Source: Corynebacterium kalidii (GTDB lineage: Bacteria; Actinomycetota; Actinomycetes; Mycobacteriales; Mycobacteriaceae). Taken from it: 64,000 nucleotides of DNA. Made by a program: the position numbers and the translations under genes. The number at the start of each line of letters is the position of its first letter. Positions within the stretch are counted from its first letter, which is position 1. Below the pieces are notes generated by a model. The model was not told the DNA's origin. It saw only the letters and a program-made list of their open reading frames with translations, and did no database searches. Shown here one piece after another: positions 39,206-48,157 of this stretch. The stretch covers positions 350,102 through 414,101 of the forward strand of contig NZ_JALIEA010000012.1 of the NCBI RefSeq assembly GCF_022869005.1, written 5' to 3'.

Positions 39206-40309
39206 TCAGAGGCTGACGATGTCGTACATCTTCCGCTCGGCGGCGCCGGACTCCAGGGCCTCGCGTGCGACGGCGAGCTGGGTCGCGAGGGCGGACTTCA
39301 GGTCGTCGCCCTCCCAGCCGTGGACGGCGGTCAAGGCGGCAGCCGCGTTGATCAAGACAGCGTCCTTGATTGCGCCGCTGAGTTCCCCGGCCATGAGTTT
39401 CCGGGCGATATCGGCGTTGTACCGGGGGTCACCGCCCTTGAGTGCGTCGTCGTCGTAGACATCCAGCCCGAAGGTCCGCGGGTTGATGGTGAACTCACCG
39501 GTGCGCCCCGACTCGTCCACCGTGACGACCTCCGTCGGGGCGCAGACGCTGATCTCGTCCATGCCGTCGAGCCCGCGGACGATGAGCGCCCGGACGCCCT
39601 GGTGGGCGAAGGCGCCGCCCATGATCGGCATCATGTCCCGGAACGCGCAGCCGATGAGCCCGAACTTCGGGCCGGCCGGGTTGGTCATCGGTCCGAGCAG
39701 GTTGAACAGGGTCGGGACGGCCAACTCGGAGCGCACCGGCCCGGCGAAGCGCATCGCGGGATGGTAGGTCTTGGCGAACATGAAGGCGAAGCCGGTGCGT
39801 AGGGCGTCGTCGTGGATGGTCTCGGGGGACCGGTCGATGTCCAGCCCGAGCACCTCGAGCACGTCCGCCCCGCCGCACTTCGACGACGCGGCGCGGTTGC
39901 CGTGCTTGACCACCGGTACCCCGGTGGCGGCGACGACGAAGGAGGCCATCGTGGAGATGTTCACCGTGTGGTGGCCGTCGCCACCGGTCCCGACGATGTC
40001 GACGGCGTCGGGGATGTCGCTGAAGTCGACGGGGGTGGCGTAGGCGCGCATCGCCGACGCGGCGGCGGAGAGCTCCGCGGCGGTGATGCCCTTGACCCGG
40101 AGCCCGAAGGCGAACGCGGCGAGCTGCGCGTCGGTGGCGCCGCCCTCCATGATCCGGCTGACGGCCCAGGTGATCTGCGACTCGCTGAGCTCCTCGTGCC
40201 GGCCGATGCGGTCGAGCACACCCGGCCAGGTGAAGTAGCTCCCCGGCAGTCGGTCGGAGCCCAGTGGGGCGATATGGTCCGGGGTGGTCAGCCTCAGCTC
40301 GTCCGGCAT
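39206..40309 (-). CDS. trpD: anthranilate phosphoribosyltransferase
   Basis: TrpD joins anthranilate to PRPP in tryptophan synthesis. The 367-residue protein has all core motifs: DIVGTGGDGHHTVNISTMAS (PRPP site), VKHGNRAASSKCGGADVLE, FMFAKTYHPAM, PTLFNLLGPMTNPAG and GLDGMDEISVCAPT. The N-terminal 25 residues are an extension typical of corynebacteria and mycobacteria. It stands alone between ctaF and ctaE, as I remember for Rv2192c, not in a trp operon. A weak GAGGACG precedes ATG 40309. Confidence 0.94.
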   Translation of the reverse strand: MPDELRLTTPDHIAPLGSDRLPGSYFTWPGVLDRIGRHEELSESQITWAVSRIMEGGATDAQLAAFAFGLRVKGITAAELSAAASAMRAYATPVDFSDIPDAVDIVGTGGDGHHTVNISTMASFVVAATGVPVVKHGNRAASSKCGGADVLEVLGLDIDRSPETIHDDALRTGFAFMFAKTYHPAMRFAGPVRSELAVPTLFNLLGPMTNPAGPKFGLIGCAFRDMMPIMGGAFAHQGVRALIVRGLDGMDEISVCAPTEVVTVDESGRTGEFTINPRTFGLDVYDDDALKGGDPRYNADIARKLMAGELSGAIKDAVLINAAAALTAVHGWEGDDLKSALATQLAVAREALESGAAERKMYDIVSL

Positions 40310-40775
40310 CGGTGTCGTCCTCTCGAAGTTGGGTGTCGGTGTCCGGGGCCCGTGGGCGGGCGCGTGTGGACGCTGTCCATCCTATTACGGCTCTGACGGC
40401 CACTGACCGGCGGAGTGTGGCCCGGGGGCAGGGGCGGCGGTGGATTCGTCCGGCTGTGGCCGCCCAGGTAGAATCCGCGGTAGGGAAGTGGGGCCGGTTC
40501 CGGGGCCCCGGGGAATGCCGGGAGGACAGACCCCCGAACGGGGGTGGCTACGCCCGGCGGAGCTGGCCGCCGGGACGGGGGAGTGGCGGGCCGGCGGACG
40601 GGCGACCTGCACAGACACTGGCCCGTCGTATTTCCCGGGCAAGAGTTCCCGGCTAACCCCGTTTGTGGTGAGTTGCCAGGAAACGTGAAGCGACTACCAG
40701 GGGTTTTGCAGAAAGCCTGGATCTTGTCGGGGTTGCGAATCGACTCGGCGGCCAGGGTCCGTCATACTTGTACGC
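40310..40775 (+). promoter_or_regulatory. ctaE upstream region with highly structured, possibly transcribed leader
   Basis: These 466 bases have no credible gene. A TAGAAT -10 (40470-40475) predicts a transcript from about 40482. It would fold into several stable hairpins: CCCCC-gaac-GGGGG (40531-40544), CCCGGCGG-agctgg-CCGCCGGG (40553-40574) and GACGGGC..GCCCGTC (40597-40627). A single-stranded-looking part (GCTAACC at 40652-40658) follows. A second promoter (CATACT, 40763-40768) directly precedes ctaE. I cannot assign it to a known riboswitch class. Confidence 0.5.
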
Positions 40776-41387
40776 GTGACGAGCGCAGTTGGAAACCAAA
40801 GCATGGCAGCACCGCAGCGTGCCGTGACGCTGAACCGACCGAACATGGTCAGCGTCGGCACGATTGTGTTCCTGTCCCAGGAATTGATGTTCTTCGCGGG
40901 CCTGTTCGCGATGTACTTCGTCTCTAAGGCGAACTCGAACGGAAACTGGCCCTCCGAGCCGACCGAGCTGAACGTGCCGTTCGCTCTGGCGATCACCGTG
41001 ATTCTGGTGTCGTCGTCGTTCACGGCCCAGTGGGGCGTGTTCGCCGCAGAGCGTGGCGACGTGTTCGGTCTGCGCAAGTGGTACGCACTCACGGTCGTCC
41101 TCGGCGCGATCTTCCTCGCCGGGCAGACCTACGAGTACATCCACCTTGTGCAGCACGGCACCACGATCTCGAGCAGCGTCTACGGGTCGGTGTTCTACAT
41201 CACCACCGGCTTCCATGGGGCACACGTCCTCGCCGGCGTGCTGGCTTTCGTCGTGGTCCTGCTCCGGACGGTGAAGTCGAAGTTCACGCCGGCCCAGGCC
41301 ACCGCCGCCGTCGTGGTGTCGTACTACTGGCACTTCGTCGACGTCGTGTGGATCGGACTGTGGATCACCATTTACTTCATCCAGTAG
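40776..41387 (+). CDS. ctaE: cytochrome c oxidase subunit III
   Basis: A 203-residue five-helix subunit III of the aa3 oxidase ([20 protein letters not shown], the helix from [75 protein letters not shown]). The conserved glutamate and histidine motifs are in GQTYEYIHL and [13 protein letters not shown] 40776 lies 7 nt after CATACT, so a leaderless message is possible in addition to the long leader. It starts the ctaE-qcrC-qcrA-qcrB operon, which joins the oxidase and bc1 complex into one supercomplex. Confidence 0.96.
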   Translation: MTSAVGNQSMAAPQRAVTLNRPNMVSVGTIVFLSQELMFFAGLFAMYFVSKANSNGNWPSEPTELNVPFALAITVILVSSSFTAQWGVFAAERGDVFGLRKWYALTVVLGAIFLAGQTYEYIHLVQHGTTISSSVYGSVFYITTGFHGAHVLAGVLAFVVVLLRTVKSKFTPAQATAAVVVSYYWHFVDVVWIGLWITIYFIQ

Positions 41388-41459
41388 GCCGGACGGGCCG
41401 ATGTGTGACGGTCGGCCGTTAAGCCCATCGCCTTCCAAATGACGAGTTAAGGGAACAAG

Positions 41460-42368
41460 ATGGATACGAACAATCCAACTCCCGAGGGGGAGAACCCGGT
41501 GGTGGACTCCGCCCCGGCATCCGCAACAGGCAAGAAACGTCGTACCCGACGTAAGCTGCGCCGGACCATGGCTGGAGCGCTCGCGCTCGTGCTCGGCCTG
41601 ACCGGTGCCGGCCTGGTCGCCCAGGCCTTCACCCCGGATCCGCAGTCCGCGACCGCGCAGCAGGACGCGCAGTCGATGATCAACCAGGGCCAGGACATCT
41701 ACGAGGTCGCCTGCATCACCTGCCACGGTGCGAACCTCCAGGGTGTCGAGGACCGCGGTCCGTCCCTGGTCGGTGTCGGCGAGGGCGCGGTGTACTTCCA
41801 GGTGCACTCCGGCCGTATGCCGATGAAGCGTAACGAGGCGCAGGCCGACCGCAAGGACGCCCGCTTCAACGAGGCACAGACGCTGGCGCTCGCCGCCTAC
41901 GTCAACGCCAACGGCGGTGGCCCCGGGATCGTCAAGAACGACGACGGCACCATCGCCATGGAGTCGCTGCGCGGTTCGCACAACAACAACGGCGAGATCG
42001 ACCCCGCCGACGTGTCCCGTGGTTCCGATCTCTTCCGTCTGAACTGCGCGTCGTGCCACAACTTCACTGGCCGTGGTGGCGCCCTGTCCGGCGGTAAGTA
42101 CGCGCCGAACCTGGATGCCGCCAACGAGCAGGAGATCTACCAGGCGATGCTCACCGGCCCGCAGAACATGCCCAAGTTCTCGGACCGTCAGCTCACCGCC
42201 GACGAGAAGAAGGACATCATCGCCTTCATCAAGTCGACCAAGGAGAGCCCGAACCCCGGTGGCCTCGGTCTCGGTGGCCTCGGCCCGGTCAGTGAGGGCA
42301 TGTTGATGTGGATCGTCGGGATCGTCGTGCTCATCGGCACGGCCATGTGGATTGGAACCCGTTCATGA
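41460..42368 (+). CDS. qcrC: diheme cytochrome c1 subunit of the bc1 complex
   Basis: QcrC carries two c-type hemes and delivers electrons straight to CtaC, replacing a soluble cytochrome c. The 302-residue protein has a basic N-terminus, an export helix ([20 protein letters not shown]), two heme sites (CITCH and CASCH) and a C-terminal anchor ([19 protein letters not shown]). AAGGGAAC precedes ATG 41460. Its TGA overlaps the qcrA ATG (ATGA). Confidence 0.96.
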   Translation: MDTNNPTPEGENPVVDSAPASATGKKRRTRRKLRRTMAGALALVLGLTGAGLVAQAFTPDPQSATAQQDAQSMINQGQDIYEVACITCHGANLQGVEDRGPSLVGVGEGAVYFQVHSGRMPMKRNEAQADRKDARFNEAQTLALAAYVNANGGGPGIVKNDDGTIAMESLRGSHNNNGEIDPADVSRGSDLFRLNCASCHNFTGRGGALSGGKYAPNLDAANEQEIYQAMLTGPQNMPKFSDRQLTADEKKDIIAFIKSTKESPNPGGLGLGGLGPVSEGMLMWIVGIVVLIGTAMWIGTRS

Positions 42369-43570
42369 GTGAGATCAAGAGCAGCTACTCTGAAGAAGAG
42401 ATCAAGCGCATGAGCGACGATGAGCTCGCCCGTCTCGGTACCGAGATGGACGGCGTCACCGTCGCATACCGCAAGGAGCGTTTCCCGGTCGAGGGCGACC
42501 CGGCCGAGAAGCGTGCCGCCCGCGGTATCGGCTTCTGGTGGGCACTGTCGGTCATCTTCGGCCTCGCGTTCATCGCGGTCTACCTGTTCTGGCCGTGGGA
42601 GTACAAGCACCTGGCGGAGGACGGCCTCTGGCTGTACACCATCTACACCCCGCTGCTGGGTGTCACCTCGGGTCTGTCGATCATCACCCTCGGTATCGGC
42701 GCGGTCCAGTTCTCCAAGAAGTTCATCCCCGAGGAGATCGCGGTCCAGAAGCGTCACGACGGACCGTCGGACGAGGTCGACCGTCGCACGATGACGGCTC
42801 TGCTCAACGACGCGTGGAAGACCTCCACCCTGGGTCGCCGCAAGGTCCTCATGGGTCTGGGTGGCGCAGGCGTCGCCCTGGCCGGCGTGGCCATCGCGCT
42901 TCCCCTCGGCGGTATCGTCAAGAACCCCTGGAAGCCGCGTGCCATGGGCATCGACGGCGACGGCACGCTGTGGACCACCGGGTGGACCCTCGTCGAGAAG
43001 GGCGAGAAGGTCTACCTCGGGCGCGACACCGGTGCCATCGCCGAGGAGCACCACGGCCACTGGAGCACCCAGGGTGTCAACCGCCTGATCCGGGTCCGCC
43101 CGGAGGACCTCGACGCCGGTGCGATGGAGACCGTGTTCCCGATGACCGAAGACATGGTCAACGACCACGACAACTTCGATCCCTCGCGAGACGTGTACGA
43201 GGAGCAGATGCACTCGATCCACGGTTCCCGCAACGCGGTCATGCTGATCCGCCTGCGTCATGCCGACGCCCTCAAGGCGGTCCAGCGTGAGGGCCAGGAG
43301 GACTTCCACTACGGCGACTACTACGCCTACTCGAAGATCTGCACCCACATCGGCTGCCCCACCTCGCTGTATGAGCAGCAGACCAACCGTATCCTCTGCC
43401 CGTGCCACCAGTCGCAGTTCGATGCACTGCACTGGGGTAAGCCGGTGTTCGGTCCGGCTGCACGTGCCCTGCCCGAGCTGTCCATCAACGTCGATGAGGA
43501 CGGGTTCCTGTACGCGGACAAGAACTTCGTCGAGCCCGTCGGCCCTGCCTTCTGGGAGCGTCAGTCATGA
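42365..43570 (+). CDS. qcrA: Rieske iron-sulfur subunit of the bc1 complex
   Basis: QcrA transfers electrons from menaquinol to cytochrome c1. The 401-residue protein has three membrane helices (near residues 58-75, 95-115 and 165-185), the last following a twin-arginine-like [19 protein letters not shown]. The C-terminal Rieske domain has [12 protein letters not shown] and CPCHQSQFD, with both cysteines and histidines intact. ATG 42365 overlaps the qcrC stop, and its own TGA overlaps the qcrB ATG, so the three subunits are co-translated. Confidence 0.96.
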   Translation: MSEIKSSYSEEEIKRMSDDELARLGTEMDGVTVAYRKERFPVEGDPAEKRAARGIGFWWALSVIFGLAFIAVYLFWPWEYKHLAEDGLWLYTIYTPLLGVTSGLSIITLGIGAVQFSKKFIPEEIAVQKRHDGPSDEVDRRTMTALLNDAWKTSTLGRRKVLMGLGGAGVALAGVAIALPLGGIVKNPWKPRAMGIDGDGTLWTTGWTLVEKGEKVYLGRDTGAIAEEHHGHWSTQGVNRLIRVRPEDLDAGAMETVFPMTEDMVNDHDNFDPSRDVYEEQMHSIHGSRNAVMLIRLRHADALKAVQREGQEDFHYGDYYAYSKICTHIGCPTSLYEQQTNRILCPCHQSQFDALHWGKPVFGPAARALPELSINVDEDGFLYADKNFVEPVGPAFWERQS

Positions 43571-45213
43571 GCACATCCACAAAGCCTTCCCACCTGGCCC
43601 AGGCGGCCAACAACTTCGATGAGCGCTACACCGCTGCAAGTGGGCTGCGGAAGCAGATGAACAAGGTCTTCCCGAGCCACTGGTCCTTCATGCTCGGTGA
43701 GATCGCGCTCTACTCCTTCATCATCCTGCTGCTGTCGGGTGTCTACCTCACCCTGTTCTTCGACCCCTCCCTGTCGAAGGTCATCTACCAGGGTGCCTAC
43801 GCGCCGCTCAACGGCGTGGAGATGTCCCGCGCCTACGAAACGGCACTGAACATCTCGTTCGAGGTTCGTGGCGGACTCTTCATCCGCCAGGTGCACCACT
43901 GGGCGGCGCTGCTGTTCGCGGTGTCGATCATGGTCCACATGATGCGCATCTTCTTCACCGGTGCGTTCCGCAAGCCGCGTGAGGCGAACTGGGTCATCGG
44001 CTGCGTCCTGCTGCTGCTGTCCGTCGCCGAGGGCTTCATGGGCTACTCCCTGCCGGACGACCTGCTGTCGGGCGTCGGCCTGCGCATCATGTCCGCGATC
44101 ATCATCGGGCTGCCGATCATCGGCACCTGGCTGCACTGGATCATGTTCGCCGGCGACTTCCCGGGCGACATCATCATCCCGCGCCTCTACATCGCCCACG
44201 TGCTGCTGATCCCGGCCATCCTGCTGGCGCTGATCGCTGCGCACCTGGCACTGGTCTGGTACCAGAAGCACACCCAGTTCCCCGGACCGGGCCGTACCGA
44301 GCGCAACGTCGTCGGTGCCCGTGTGATCCCGGTGTTCGCCGTGCACTCCATGGCATTCGGCCTGATCACCTTCGGTTTCGTGGCACTGCTGGCCGGTGTT
44401 TTCCAGATCAACGCGATCTGGAACCTGGGGCCGTACAACCCGTCGCAGGTGTCGGCAGGTTCGCAGCCTGACATCTACATGCTGTGGACGGACGGTGCCG
44501 CGCGTATTATGCCGGCCTGGGAGCTCTACATCGGCAGTTACACGATCCCGGCGGTGTTCTGGGTCGCGATCCTGCTCGGTATCCTCGTGATGCTGCTGTT
44601 CGCCTACCCCTGGATCGAGCAGCGCTTCACGAAGGACACGGCGCACCACAACCTGCTGCAGCGTCCGCGTGACGTGCCGGTCCGCACCTCGCTGGGTGTC
44701 ATGGCACTGGTCTCGTACGCGATCCTCACGATCTCCGGTGGTAACGACCATGTCGCGGTGTACTTCCACATCTCGCTGAACGCGATGACCTGGATCGGCC
44801 GTATCGGGTTCATCCTGCTGCCCCCGATCGCGTACTTCGTCACTTACCGGATCTGCCTCGGCCTGCAGCGTGCGGACCGCGAGGTGCTGGAGCACGGTAT
44901 CGAGACCGGTACGATCAAGCAGCTGCCGTCCGGCGGGTTCATCGAGGTGCACCAGCCCCTCGGACCGGTGGACGAGCACGGCCACCCGATCCCGCTGGAG
45001 TACGCCGGAACCCAGGTTCCGCGGCGCCTCAACCAGCTCGGGTTCGCCGGCCAGCCCGGCCGTGGCTCGCTGTTCACCCCGGATCCCGAGGACATCGTCG
45101 CCCAGGTCGAGAAGATCGAGGAAGCGAACGAGCACGAGCACAAGGAGATGCTGCTGCGTCTCCAGGAGGAGAACCGTCGCCAGCTCGGTGACGAGGGACA
45201 CCAGAACCCCTGA
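43567..45213 (+). CDS. qcrB: cytochrome b subunit of the bc1 complex
   Basis: QcrB holds the two b hemes and the menaquinol sites. Its 548 residues include eight or nine membrane helices, the heme-ligand histidines in [19 protein letters not shown] and [19 protein letters not shown], and the Qo region [16 protein letters not shown] hydrophilic C-terminal extension of about 120 residues is typical of actinobacteria ([20 protein letters not shown], ending [20 protein letters not shown]). ATG 43567 overlaps the qcrA stop. It is the target of imidazopyridine-type inhibitors in mycobacteria. Confidence 0.96.
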   Translation: MSTSTKPSHLAQAANNFDERYTAASGLRKQMNKVFPSHWSFMLGEIALYSFIILLLSGVYLTLFFDPSLSKVIYQGAYAPLNGVEMSRAYETALNISFEVRGGLFIRQVHHWAALLFAVSIMVHMMRIFFTGAFRKPREANWVIGCVLLLLSVAEGFMGYSLPDDLLSGVGLRIMSAIIIGLPIIGTWLHWIMFAGDFPGDIIIPRLYIAHVLLIPAILLALIAAHLALVWYQKHTQFPGPGRTERNVVGARVIPVFAVHSMAFGLITFGFVALLAGVFQINAIWNLGPYNPSQVSAGSQPDIYMLWTDGAARIMPAWELYIGSYTIPAVFWVAILLGILVMLLFAYPWIEQRFTKDTAHHNLLQRPRDVPVRTSLGVMALVSYAILTISGGNDHVAVYFHISLNAMTWIGRIGFILLPPIAYFVTYRICLGLQRADREVLEHGIETGTIKQLPSGGFIEVHQPLGPVDEHGHPIPLEYAGTQVPRRLNQLGFAGQPGRGSLFTPDPEDIVAQVEKIEEANEHEHKEMLLRLQEENRRQLGDEGHQNP

Positions 45214-45231
45214 TCCCGCCCTCCGAGGCTG

Positions 45232-45278
45232 ACACCCCGCCTCCCCGCCGCCAGCACGGCGGTGGGGAGGCGGGGTGT
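45232..45278. terminator. strong bidirectional hairpin after qcrB
   Basis: ACACCCCGCCTCCCC-g-CCGCC pairs with GGCGG-t-GGGGAGGCGGGGTGT around AGCAC and is followed by CTCTCTGTCT. It separates qcrB from the convergent exonuclease gene. Confidence 0.88.
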
Positions 45279-45286
45279 CTCTCTGT

Positions 45287-45841
45287 CTAACCGGAGATGC
45301 TGCGCAGGTACGCCAGCAGGTCCGCCGTGGCGAGCGCGTCGTCGGCCGCACGGTGGGCGGGACGGTGTTCGAGGTCGAGCCGCTCGGCCAGGGTGGCGAG
45401 ACGGTAGCGGCCGACCCGCTCCCGGGGGATCAGCGAGCGGGCCGCAGTGGCCGTGCAGACCACGTCGGTGGTCTCCAATGGGCTCGGGGTGCCGCTACGG
45501 CGGCACTCCGCCGCGACGAAGGCGATGTCGAAGGCGACGTTATGGCCCACGACCGTCCGTCCCGACACCAGAGGAGTCACCGCGTCGAGGATGTCGGCGA
45601 AGGCCGGTTGGCCCTCGACGTCGTCGGAGGTGATCCCGGTGAGGTCCGTGATCTCCCGGGGGACGGGAAGCCCGGGGTCGACGAACGAGTGGAACTCGGC
45701 CACCGGACGGCCCTCGTGGACGTGCAGGGCCGCGATCTCGATGATCCGGGCGCCCTCGGGGTCCAGGCCGGTCGTCTCGCAGTCGATGATGACGCTGTCT
45801 GCCAGCGCAGCGTCGAGGCGTCGTTGAAGTGTGGTTGCCAC
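45287..45841 (-). CDS. DnaQ-like DEDDh 3'-5' exonuclease
   Basis: A 184-residue exonuclease of the DNA polymerase III epsilon family. The motifs are VIIDCETTGLDPEGARIIEI (ExoI), VVGHNVAFDIAFVAAECRR (ExoII) and HRAADDALATADLLAYL (ExoIII, DEDDh). It lacks the polymerase-binding tail of DnaQ. In mycobacteria the syntenic protein (Rv2191) is fused to a UvrC-like domain; here only the exonuclease half exists. TAGACT (45855-45850) lies 8 nt before GTG 45841 (leaderless). The upstream open frame is not family-like. Confidence 0.88.
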   Translation of the reverse strand: MATTLQRRLDAALADSVIIDCETTGLDPEGARIIEIAALHVHEGRPVAEFHSFVDPGLPVPREITDLTGITSDDVEGQPAFADILDAVTPLVSGRTVVGHNVAFDIAFVAAECRRSGTPSPLETTDVVCTATAARSLIPRERVGRYRLATLAERLDLEHRPAHRAADDALATADLLAYLRSISG

Positions 45842-46255
45842 AGTCACGGAGTCTACGGGGTGGGCCGGACACGGAGGCTCCGCAGTGGGGGAGTAGGACG
45901 GGACTGGTGTGACTTCTGAGGTGGACACGCCCGGGGACGACCTGGATGTGATGGGAATCACAATATCATTTCTCCCGGGGTGGACGTCCGGATGTCGTGA
46001 CCGTCGCGGACGGCCTTCGCGTCCAGCATCTCTGCAGGTGACGGGCTTCGGCAAGGTGGGCGCGGTCCGGAAGGGCGGACCCGGTCAAGCTTTGGTCGCG
46101 ATTCGATAACGGTTGGATAACGAAGCGCTCACGGCGAGATCACGGTCTCGTGGCTGGACAAGATTCGCGACGTTTCGTAATCTTCTCGTGACCTTAAGGG
46201 GAGCGACGTGACGTTCCCGGCTCCCCGACAGCAATCAGGAAAGGCTACAACCCTC
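45842..46255 (+). promoter_or_regulatory. nlpC control region (GlxR-like site, direct repeat, promoter)
   Basis: These 414 bases lack a gene. From left to right they hold a GlxR-like site (TGTGATGGGAATCACA, 45947-45962), a direct repeat GATAACG-gttg-GATAACG (46105-46122), a strong promoter TGGACA-17-TAATCT (46155-46183), a leader of about 65 nt, and AGGAAAGG 11 nt before the ATG. Confidence 0.65.
45947..45962. promoter_or_regulatory. GlxR (CRP-type) binding site candidate
   Basis: TGTGA-tgggaa-TCACA has both half-sites of the GlxR consensus TGTGANNTANNTCACA with the right spacing; the central TA is not conserved. It is about 105 bp from the exonuclease start and 220 bp before the nlpC promoter -10. 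Confidence 0.6.
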
Positions 46256-46864
46256 ATGGGCAAGCACCGTATGAAGAAGGACCACTCCCGCCGCAACGCA
46301 GTCGCCGTCGCCGCAGTGGGCATGGGCGCCGTCATCGCCCTGCCTGCCACCGCACAGGCCGTCACTGTCCAGGTTCCGAACACCGACATCAGCGTCGATG
46401 TCCCGAACGAGGCCGTCGACTTCGCCAAGCAGCACGTGGACGTGGACCCCTTCCTCGCGGCAGCCGGCCAGGCGGCCGTCCCCGCCGCCGACGGCAGCGC
46501 CCCGAGCGCCGCGCCGAACAGCGTCGGCCAGAAGATCGCTGACGCCGCCCTGTCGAAGCAGGGTGCCCCCTACGCCTGGGGTGCCGCCGGCCCCAACGCC
46601 TTCGACTGCTCCGGCCTGACCACCTGGGCACACCAGCAGGTCGGCAAGTCCATCCCGCGTACCTCCGGTGCACAGGCCGCCTCCGGCACCCCGGTCTCCC
46701 TGGACGCACTGCAGCCCGGCGACGTCGTCTCCTACTACTCCGGCGCATCGCACGTGGGTATCTACATCGGCGGCGGCAAGATCGTCCACGCGCTCAACGA
46801 GGGTTCGCCGGTCCAGGTCAACGACCTGCACTACATGCCGGTCAACAACGCGGTCCGCTTCTAG
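46256..46864 (+). CDS. secreted NlpC/P60 peptidoglycan endopeptidase
   Basis: A 202-residue exported protein with a signal peptide (RRNAVAVAAVGMGAVIALPA then TAQA), a spacer rich in Ala/Val, and a C-terminal NlpC/P60 domain. The catalytic cysteine is in NAFDCSGLTTWAHQQVG and the histidine in SHVGIYIGGGKIVHA. The family cuts gamma-D-Glu-mDAP bonds to open peptidoglycan at septation. ATG 46256 is chosen because a signal peptide follows it and AGGAAAGG precedes it. It is a paralogue of the next gene and probably responds to GlxR/MtrA. Confidence 0.93.
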   Translation: MGKHRMKKDHSRRNAVAVAAVGMGAVIALPATAQAVTVQVPNTDISVDVPNEAVDFAKQHVDVDPFLAAAGQAAVPAADGSAPSAAPNSVGQKIADAALSKQGAPYAWGAAGPNAFDCSGLTTWAHQQVGKSIPRTSGAQAASGTPVSLDALQPGDVVSYYSGASHVGIYIGGGKIVHALNEGSPVQVNDLHYMPVNNAVRF

Positions 46865-47018
46865 GACGTCAGACCGCCCGTGACGCCCCGGTGACGTGGC
46901 CCCCGACGCGGGGTGCCTTTCCACGGGGCGTGTCGTGTGTCCGAGTACGTCTCCGCTGCTCAGTTGTGGCAGTATAACGATGTTGTGTAGAGACACGAGC
47001 GAAGAGGTTTCAGAGACA

Positions 47019-48140
47019 GTGAGCATGTTGCGCGCCTTCGGGTCCCGCCGGTCCGACGTCGGTACGTCGGTCCGTTTCGTCGCCGGTATCGGCACCGCAG
47101 TGGCACTGACCGTGGCCTCGACGTCCGTCGTCGCCGCCGACCCGTCGGGCCCCGCGCCGTCCGCCGGCGCCGACGCCGACGCCGTCGACACCTCACCCCT
47201 CCCGGACGACGCCGACGGCCTGCTGGAACGGCTCGCCACGGTGTCCCGTCAGGCCCAGGAAGCCAGCGACGAGGTGCAGGAGAACTCCCGCACCCTCGAC
47301 GACCTCCGCGCCTCGCTGGACCGCGCGAACCGCGCTGCCGAGTACTACGCGGGCGAGGCGCAGCGTGCCCGCGCCGAGGTCGAGGCCAACCGCGGCCCCG
47401 TCACGGAACTGTCCCGGTCCCTCTACCGTGGTGCCGTCATCGACCCGGTCTCGGCGGTCGCCGGCTCCCGGAGTCCGCAGGACGCCATCGACCGCCGTGC
47501 CTTCGCCAGCGCCTTGAACGCCGACCGTACGAACACCCTCTCCTCGTTCCAGGACGGTCTGCGGCAGGCGGCCGACCTCGAGTCCCGCGCGAACCGCTCG
47601 AAGGTGACGGCGGACTTCCAGTTGAAGCAGGTCGAGGCGCGCCAGGCGGACCTCGACGAGCGGATCGGCCTGCTCGACGGCATGAAGAAGGAGATCTCCA
47701 CGGCGGTGGACGGTCTCAGCCCCGAGCAGAAGCAGCGCTGGGTGGACCGCAACGGTCCGATCGACGTTGACGTCGAGGAGTTCCTCGGCTCGGTCACCGA
47801 GGCCGGCGGCGCCGTCGGTGCGGCGATGGGCAAGCTCGGCTCCCCGTATTCGTGGGGCGCCACCGGTCCGGACGCCTTCGACTGCTCCGGTCTGATGTAC
47901 TGGGCCTACCAGCAGATCGGCGTGTCGGTGCCACGCACCTCCTCGGCCCAGGTGGCGGGAGGGACGTCGGTCTCCCGCGACGCGCTCCAGCCGGGCGACA
48001 TCGTCGGTTTCTACCCGGGCGTGACGCACGTCGGGATGTACATCGGTGACGGCAAGATCGTCCACGCCTCCGACTACGGTATTCCCGTCCAGGTCGTCAG
48101 CGTCGACAGCATGCCGTTCGCCGGCGCCGCCCGCTACTAG
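47019..48140 (+). CDS. RipA-like NlpC/P60 hydrolase with coiled-coil N-terminus
   Basis: A 373-residue exported hydrolase has a signal peptide (FVAGIGTAVALTVASTSVVA then ADP), a long coiled-coil region (residues about 60-240; LLERLATVSRQAQEASDEVQ, LDDLRASLDRANRAAEYYAG, QARQADLDERIGLLDG-like heptads) and an NlpC/P60 domain (DAFDCSGLMYWAYQQIG, THVGMYIGDGKIVHA). The architecture is that of RipA/Cg1735-type septal hydrolases, where the coiled coil gates the active site. TATAAC near 46973 is a possible -10 and AGAGG precedes GTG 47019. It follows its short paralogue, and pimB' follows after 17 nt. Confidence 0.92.
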   Translation: MSMLRAFGSRRSDVGTSVRFVAGIGTAVALTVASTSVVAADPSGPAPSAGADADAVDTSPLPDDADGLLERLATVSRQAQEASDEVQENSRTLDDLRASLDRANRAAEYYAGEAQRARAEVEANRGPVTELSRSLYRGAVIDPVSAVAGSRSPQDAIDRRAFASALNADRTNTLSSFQDGLRQAADLESRANRSKVTADFQLKQVEARQADLDERIGLLDGMKKEISTAVDGLSPEQKQRWVDRNGPIDVDVEEFLGSVTEAGGAVGAAMGKLGSPYSWGATGPDAFDCSGLMYWAYQQIGVSVPRTSSAQVAGGTSVSRDALQPGDIVGFYPGVTHVGMYIGDGKIVHASDYGIPVQVVSVDSMPFAGAARY

Positions 48141-48157
48141 GGGCAGGCGTCTCCACC

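Noticed and set aside
40264..40656. 130-codon plus-strand frame upstream of ctaE
   Set aside because: Low-complexity Arg/Gly sequence, no family resemblance, and it coincides with strong RNA stem structures.
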